Origin: Streptomyces tailanensis
GTDB taxonomy: Bacteria; Actinomycetota; Actinomycetes; Streptomycetales; Streptomycetaceae
Reading direction: 5' to 3'
NCBI RefSeq assembly: GCF_008386495.1
Contig: NZ_VTHJ01000070.1
Coordinates: 1-44,356 of the forward strand
Length of the DNA: 44,356 nucleotides
The notes beneath the pieces are model-generated. The model ran no database searches. It saw only the letters and a list, made by a program, of their open reading frames with translations, and had not been told where the DNA came from. Below are positions 41,159 through 44,356 of this stretch, piece after piece (position 1 is the first letter of the stretch; each line of letters begins with the position of its first letter). Made by a program: the position numbers and the translations under genes.

Positions 41159-42550
41159 ATGGGCTTCGCCGACGACCACCTGATACCGCTGGTCGACAAA
41201 GGGCTGGGCAACAGCGCCTACCTCGTCGACCTCGGTGACGGCCGCGCCCTGGCCGTGGACGCGTGCCGTGACCTGCGTGCCCTGCGCGCGGCCGCCGAGC
41301 GGCGCGGGCTGACCGTGGCGTACGCGGCGGACACCCACCTGCACGCGGACTTCCTCTCCGGCGCGGTCCAGCTCGCCCATGACGACGGCGCCCGGGTGCT
41401 GGCCTCCGCCGCCGGACGGCGGGCCTTCCCGCACGTACCGCTGGCGGACGGCGACGAGACGGACCTCGGCGGTCTGACCCTGCGGGCGCTGGCCACCCCC
41501 GGCCATACGGACGAGCACCTGTCCTTCCTGCTCCTGGACGGCGACCACGTACTCGGCGTCTTCACCGGCGGCTCGCTCATCGTGAACTCGGCCGCCCGCA
41601 CCGACCTCCTCGGCGCCGAACGCACCGAGGAACTCGCCCGCGCCCAGTACCGCTCGCTGCGGCGGCTGGCCGCGCTGCCGGACGCGACGGCGGTGTGGCC
41701 CACCCACGGTGCCGGTTCCTTCTGCTCGGCCGCGGAGGGCGCGGAGCGCACCTCCTCCATCGGCGCGCAGAAGCGGACCAACCCCCTGCTGGCCGCCGCG
41801 GACGAGGACACCTTCGTACGGCGTCTGCTGGCCGGCCTCGGCAGTTACCCGGACTACTTCGACCGGCTCGCCGAGGCCAACCGGCGCGGCCCCGCCGTAC
41901 TGACCACCGCGCCGGTGCTGCCCGACCTGACCGCCGCGCAGGTCAAGTCCCTCCTCGCCGAGGGCGGTTACGTCGTCGACGTCCGACCGGCCGCCGAGTA
42001 CGCGGCCGGACACATCCCGGGCGCGCTCTCCGTCCCGTTGCGGGACCAGTTCGCGACCTGGCTGGGCTGGCTGCTGCCCGACACCGCGCCCCTCGCCTTC
42101 GTCGCGGGCGAGGTTCACCAGAACCATCAGGACCATCAGGATCTGAGCGAGATCGTCTGGCAGGCGTACAAGATCGGGTACGAGCGCCTCGCCGGACGTC
42201 TCCGTGGTGGCATGGCCGCCTGGCTGGCAGACGGCAACCGGCAGGCCACGACCACGTTCGTCACCGCCGAGCGTGCCGGGAAACGGCCGTACGTCGACGT
42301 ACGGCAGGAGGCGGAGTTCGCCGCCGGGCACGTTCCTGGCGCGGTGCACATCGAGCTCGGCGGGCTCGCCGACCGTGCCGCCGACGCCCCGGACGGGCCG
42401 GTCGTGGCGTGCGGCCACGGTGAGCGGGCCATGACCGCCGCCAGCCTTCTCGAACGCGCGGGCCACACCGACCTCGCCGTCCTCCGCGGCGGACCGGACG
42501 ACTACGCGGCGGCCACCGGCCGACAACTCGTCCAGGGCACGGGCAGGTGA
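41159..42550 (+). CDS. MBL-fold hydrolase with two rhodanese domains (persulfide dioxygenase-like)
   Basis: A 463-residue fusion. The MBL domain (residues about 1-245) has H60-x-H62-x-D64 in THLHADF, H116 in PGHTDEH and H183 in PTHGAGS. The FTGD motif, whose Asp is an iron ligand in ETHE1-type persulfide dioxygenases, reads FTGG here, which leaves the metal site uncertain. Rhodanese 1 (about 260-355) lacks its cysteine. Rhodanese 2 (about 370-455) has one in ACGHGERA. The layout recalls CstB-like sulfur-detoxifying proteins. Its stop overlaps the MFS gene start by 4 bp. Confidence 0.87.
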   Translation: MGFADDHLIPLVDKGLGNSAYLVDLGDGRALAVDACRDLRALRAAAERRGLTVAYAADTHLHADFLSGAVQLAHDDGARVLASAAGRRAFPHVPLADGDETDLGGLTLRALATPGHTDEHLSFLLLDGDHVLGVFTGGSLIVNSAARTDLLGAERTEELARAQYRSLRRLAALPDATAVWPTHGAGSFCSAAEGAERTSSIGAQKRTNPLLAAADEDTFVRRLLAGLGSYPDYFDRLAEANRRGPAVLTTAPVLPDLTAAQVKSLLAEGGYVVDVRPAAEYAAGHIPGALSVPLRDQFATWLGWLLPDTAPLAFVAGEVHQNHQDHQDLSEIVWQAYKIGYERLAGRLRGGMAAWLADGNRQATTTFVTAERAGKRPYVDVRQEAEFAAGHVPGAVHIELGGLADRAADAPDGPVVACGHGERAMTAASLLERAGHTDLAVLRGGPDDYAAATGRQLVQGTGR

Positions 42551-43830
42551 GGGCTGGTCATGGGCACCGGCAGACTCGTACTGAGCGCCGGCACGTGAGG
42601 CCTGTTCGTCTGGGCCTGCGGGAGAACCGGTTGCAGTTCACCCTGCTCGTCGTCGTGAACGTCTGCGTCGGCGGCCTGGTCGGCCTGGAACGCACCACCG
42701 TCCCGCTCATCGGCACCGACGTCTTCGGTCTGACCAGCGACCTGGCCGTCTTCTCCTTCATCATCGCCTTCGGCGTCACCAAGGCCCTGACCAATCTCGC
42801 CGCCGGCGCCCTGACCGCCCGCTTCCGCCGCAAGCGACTCCTCGTCGCCGGGTGGCTGGTCGGCGTCCCCGTCCCCTTCGCCCTCGCGTGGGCGCCGTCG
42901 TGGGGCTGGATCGTCGCCGCGAACGTCCTGCTCGGCCTCAACCAGGGCCTGACCTGGTCGATGACGGTCAATATGAAGATCGACCTGGTCGGCCCGGCCC
43001 GCCGTGGCCTGGCCACCGGCCTCAACGAAGCCGCCGGTTACACGGCGGTCGGCGCCACCGCCCTCCTCACCGGCTACCTCGCCACCGCGTACGGTCTGCG
43101 CCCCACCCCCGAACTCATCGGCGTCGTCTTCGTCGCCGCCGGACTCGCCCTCTCCCTCGTCGTCCGCGACACCGCCGCCCATGTCGCCCTCGAACTCGCC
43201 CAGCACACCGAGCCGTTGCCCACCGACGAGGACACCGGCTTGAAGGCCACGTTCGCCCGTACGTCCTGGCGCGACCGTTCCCTGCGCGGCGCCAGCCAGG
43301 CCGGTCTGGTCAACAACCTCAACGACGGCCTGACCTGGGGCGTCTTCCCCCTCCTCTTCACCGACCACGGCCTCGGCCTCGCCGCCGTCGGCCTGATCAA
43401 GGGTCTCTACCCGATCCTGTGGGGCCTCGGCCAGATCCCCACCGGACACCTCGCGGACCGCGTCGGCCGCAAACCCCTGGTCGTCCACGGCATGTTCGTC
43501 CAGGCCGCGGGTTTCGTCCTCGCCCTGGCGCTGCTCGACCGCCCGCTCCTCGCCGGCGTCCTCTCCGCCGTGTTCCTCGGCATCGGCACGGCCATGGTCT
43601 ACCCGGCCCTGATCGCCTCCGTCTCCGACCACGCCCACCCCGCCTGGCGCGCGGGCGCCCTCGGCACCTACCGCTTCTGGCGCGACCTCGGCTACGCCGC
43701 CGGCGCCCTGACCGCCGGCATCCTCGCCGACACCCTCGGCCTGAACGCCACCGTCATCGCCGCCGCCGTACTCACGGCCGCGTCGGGCCTCCTCGCGGCG
43801 TTGTGGATGACGGACCGGCCGGGGCGGTGA
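42547..43830 (+). CDS. MFS transporter
   Basis: A 427-residue major facilitator with about 12 transmembrane helices. The cytoplasmic loop signature GHLADRVGRKPLVV follows helix 8, and AGALTARFRRKRLLV occupies the equivalent loop in the first half. The GTG at 42547 overlaps the previous stop; a GTG at 42595 is an alternative start nearer to the first helix. Coupling to the MBL-rhodanese gene suggests transport of a sulfur species or related compound, but the substrate cannot be read from the sequence. Confidence 0.88.
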   Translation: MRAGHGHRQTRTERRHVRPVRLGLRENRLQFTLLVVVNVCVGGLVGLERTTVPLIGTDVFGLTSDLAVFSFIIAFGVTKALTNLAAGALTARFRRKRLLVAGWLVGVPVPFALAWAPSWGWIVAANVLLGLNQGLTWSMTVNMKIDLVGPARRGLATGLNEAAGYTAVGATALLTGYLATAYGLRPTPELIGVVFVAAGLALSLVVRDTAAHVALELAQHTEPLPTDEDTGLKATFARTSWRDRSLRGASQAGLVNNLNDGLTWGVFPLLFTDHGLGLAAVGLIKGLYPILWGLGQIPTGHLADRVGRKPLVVHGMFVQAAGFVLALALLDRPLLAGVLSAVFLGIGTAMVYPALIASVSDHAHPAWRAGALGTYRFWRDLGYAAGALTAGILADTLGLNATVIAAAVLTAASGLLAALWMTDRPGR

Positions 43831-43858
43831 GCGGGAGGCTGTCGGGGTTCAGCCCGCG

Positions 43859-43946
43859 CGCGGCGATTGGCGGATCCGTCTCGGCAATACACCCCGTTTA
43901 CGGCTTTTTGCGGCGGCCCGGTGGGACTGTTCTGCCAATCGCCGCG
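43859..43946. repeat. 13-bp inverted repeat downstream of the MFS gene
   Basis: CGCGGCGATTGGC (43859-43871) and its exact complement (43934-43946) enclose 62 bp that include TTTTT. They may form the terminator of the MFS operon or be ends of a small decayed insertion. Confidence 0.5.
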
Positions 43947-43955
43947 GGCAACGGT

Positions 43956-43988
43956 TGCCTCACGGCTGTCTCACGTCTGCCTCACGCC
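43956..43988 (+). repeat. Three tandem 11-bp repeats
   Basis: TGCCTCACGGC, TGTCTCACGTC and TGCCTCACGCC follow each other exactly with an 11-bp period. They lie between the MFS gene and the TnpB right end. Function unknown. Confidence 0.6.
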
Positions 43989-44033
43989 CGTGGAGTCGGC
44001 GCGGGGCGGGAAGCGGGATGTGAGGGTGAGGGC

Positions 44034-44062
44034 TTGACGCTCTCCTCCCTGAAGGGAGGAGA
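44034..44062 (-). repeat. Right end of the TnpB element: hairpin plus TCAA
   Basis: A perfect 9-bp stem (44041-44049 with 44054-44062) with a 4-nt loop lies just after the tnpB stop. On the tnpB strand it is followed four bases later by TCAA (44037-44034), the same tetranucleotide used as right-end cleavage site in IS608. This should also be the 3' part of the guide RNA scaffold. Confidence 0.6.
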
Positions 44063-44065
44063 TTC

Positions 44066-44356
44066 TTACGGCTCGCGCCGTGAGACTTCCTGTTTCATCG
44101 CCGACTGCCCGCCCGGAGAACTCCGTTGAGGTCTTACACCAGCTCCGCAGGCTGTAACGGCCCGTCCGGCCGCCAGAAGGTTCTTTGCCGCGTTCACGTC
44201 CCGGTCGTGGGTCGTGCCGCAGTCGCACGTCCAGGTGCGGACGTTCAGCGGCATGTTGTCCTGCAGGGTGCCGCAGGTGGAGCACAGTTTGGAGGAGGGG
44301 AACCAGCGGTCCACGACCACCAGGTTCCGCCCGTACCACGCCGTCTTGTACTCCAG
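44066..44356 (-). CDS. tnpB: TnpB-type RNA-guided nuclease, C-terminal part (partial)
   Basis: The gene runs off the right edge; only the last 96 codons are visible. They contain the zinc ribbon CSTCG and CDCG pairs (SSKLCSTCGTLQDNMPL, WTCDCGTTHDRD) and the last RuvC motif DRDVNAAKNLL with its catalytic Asp. These are typical of IS200/IS605 and IS1341-type TnpB. No TnpA is visible in the window. The C-terminal tail is poorly conserved, and the DNA encoding it overlaps the presumed omega-RNA. The element end is the hairpin at 44041-44062. Confidence 0.88.
   Translation of the reverse strand: MEYKTAWYGRNLVVVDRWFPSSKLCSTCGTLQDNMPLNVRTWTCDCGTTHDRDVNAAKNLLAAGRAVTACGAGVRPQRSSPGGQSAMKQEVSRREP

Overview
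This is a very GC-rich actinobacterial segment, almost certainly from a Streptomyces. The evidence is strong third-position G/C codon use, frequent GTG and TTG starts, a haem and cytochrome c maturation block next to hemL, and mobile elements of the Streptomyces type. No rRNA, tRNA or CRISPR array was recognised.

Positions 1-11590 look like conserved chromosome. An ECF sigma factor and a membrane-anchored CU044_5270-type partner come first. Then the System II cytochrome c maturation genes run as tlpA/resA-ccdA-resB-ccsB on the minus strand. A Tat/lipobox deacetylase-like lipoprotein, a histidine phosphatase and hemL follow. A plus-strand gene for a protein with a collagen-like, low-complexity N-terminus and a conserved C-terminal domain ends at 11590.

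The 3' end of that gene is the attachment site of mobile DNA. A 31-bp core occurs at 11547-11577, again exactly at 23816-23846, and with one mismatch at 38422-38452. The first interval (about 12.3 kb) is a mobilizable integrative element. It carries a tyrosine integrase, an excisionase-like HTH protein, a DUF3631 P-loop protein whose 5' coding region is packed with GGGGACCG repeats, a MobC-like protein and a relaxase. Its cargo is a graspetide (imiditide-like) RiPP operon: Thr/Asp-rich precursor, ATP-grasp ligase and PIMT-like methyltransferase. A GHKL ATPase, a small unknown protein, an XRE/TPR regulator and a GNAT acetyltransferase flank it. The second interval (about 14.6 kb) has attachment sites at both ends but no integrase, so it resembles a cis-mobilizable (CIME-like) island. 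It holds an alpha-glucan utilisation cluster (debranching-type glucosidase, LacI regulator, ABC importer without its ATPase, GH13 enzyme), three intact APH-fold kinases plus a broken fourth, a methyltransferase, a HIT protein, and remnants of IS256- and IS5-family transposases.

After the third attachment copy, chromosome-like sequence resumes. It holds a Ser/Thr kinase, an ArsR-rhodanese regulator divergent from an MBL-rhodanese-rhodanese/MFS pair (probably a reactive-sulfur response module), and at the right edge a truncated TnpB gene with a clear right-end hairpin.

The points most worth following are the RiPP pathway carried on a mobilizable element, the iteron-like repeats inside the coding region of the DUF3631 gene, the strong inverted repeats around mobC (oriT candidates), and the three attachment-site copies that record accretion of two islands.
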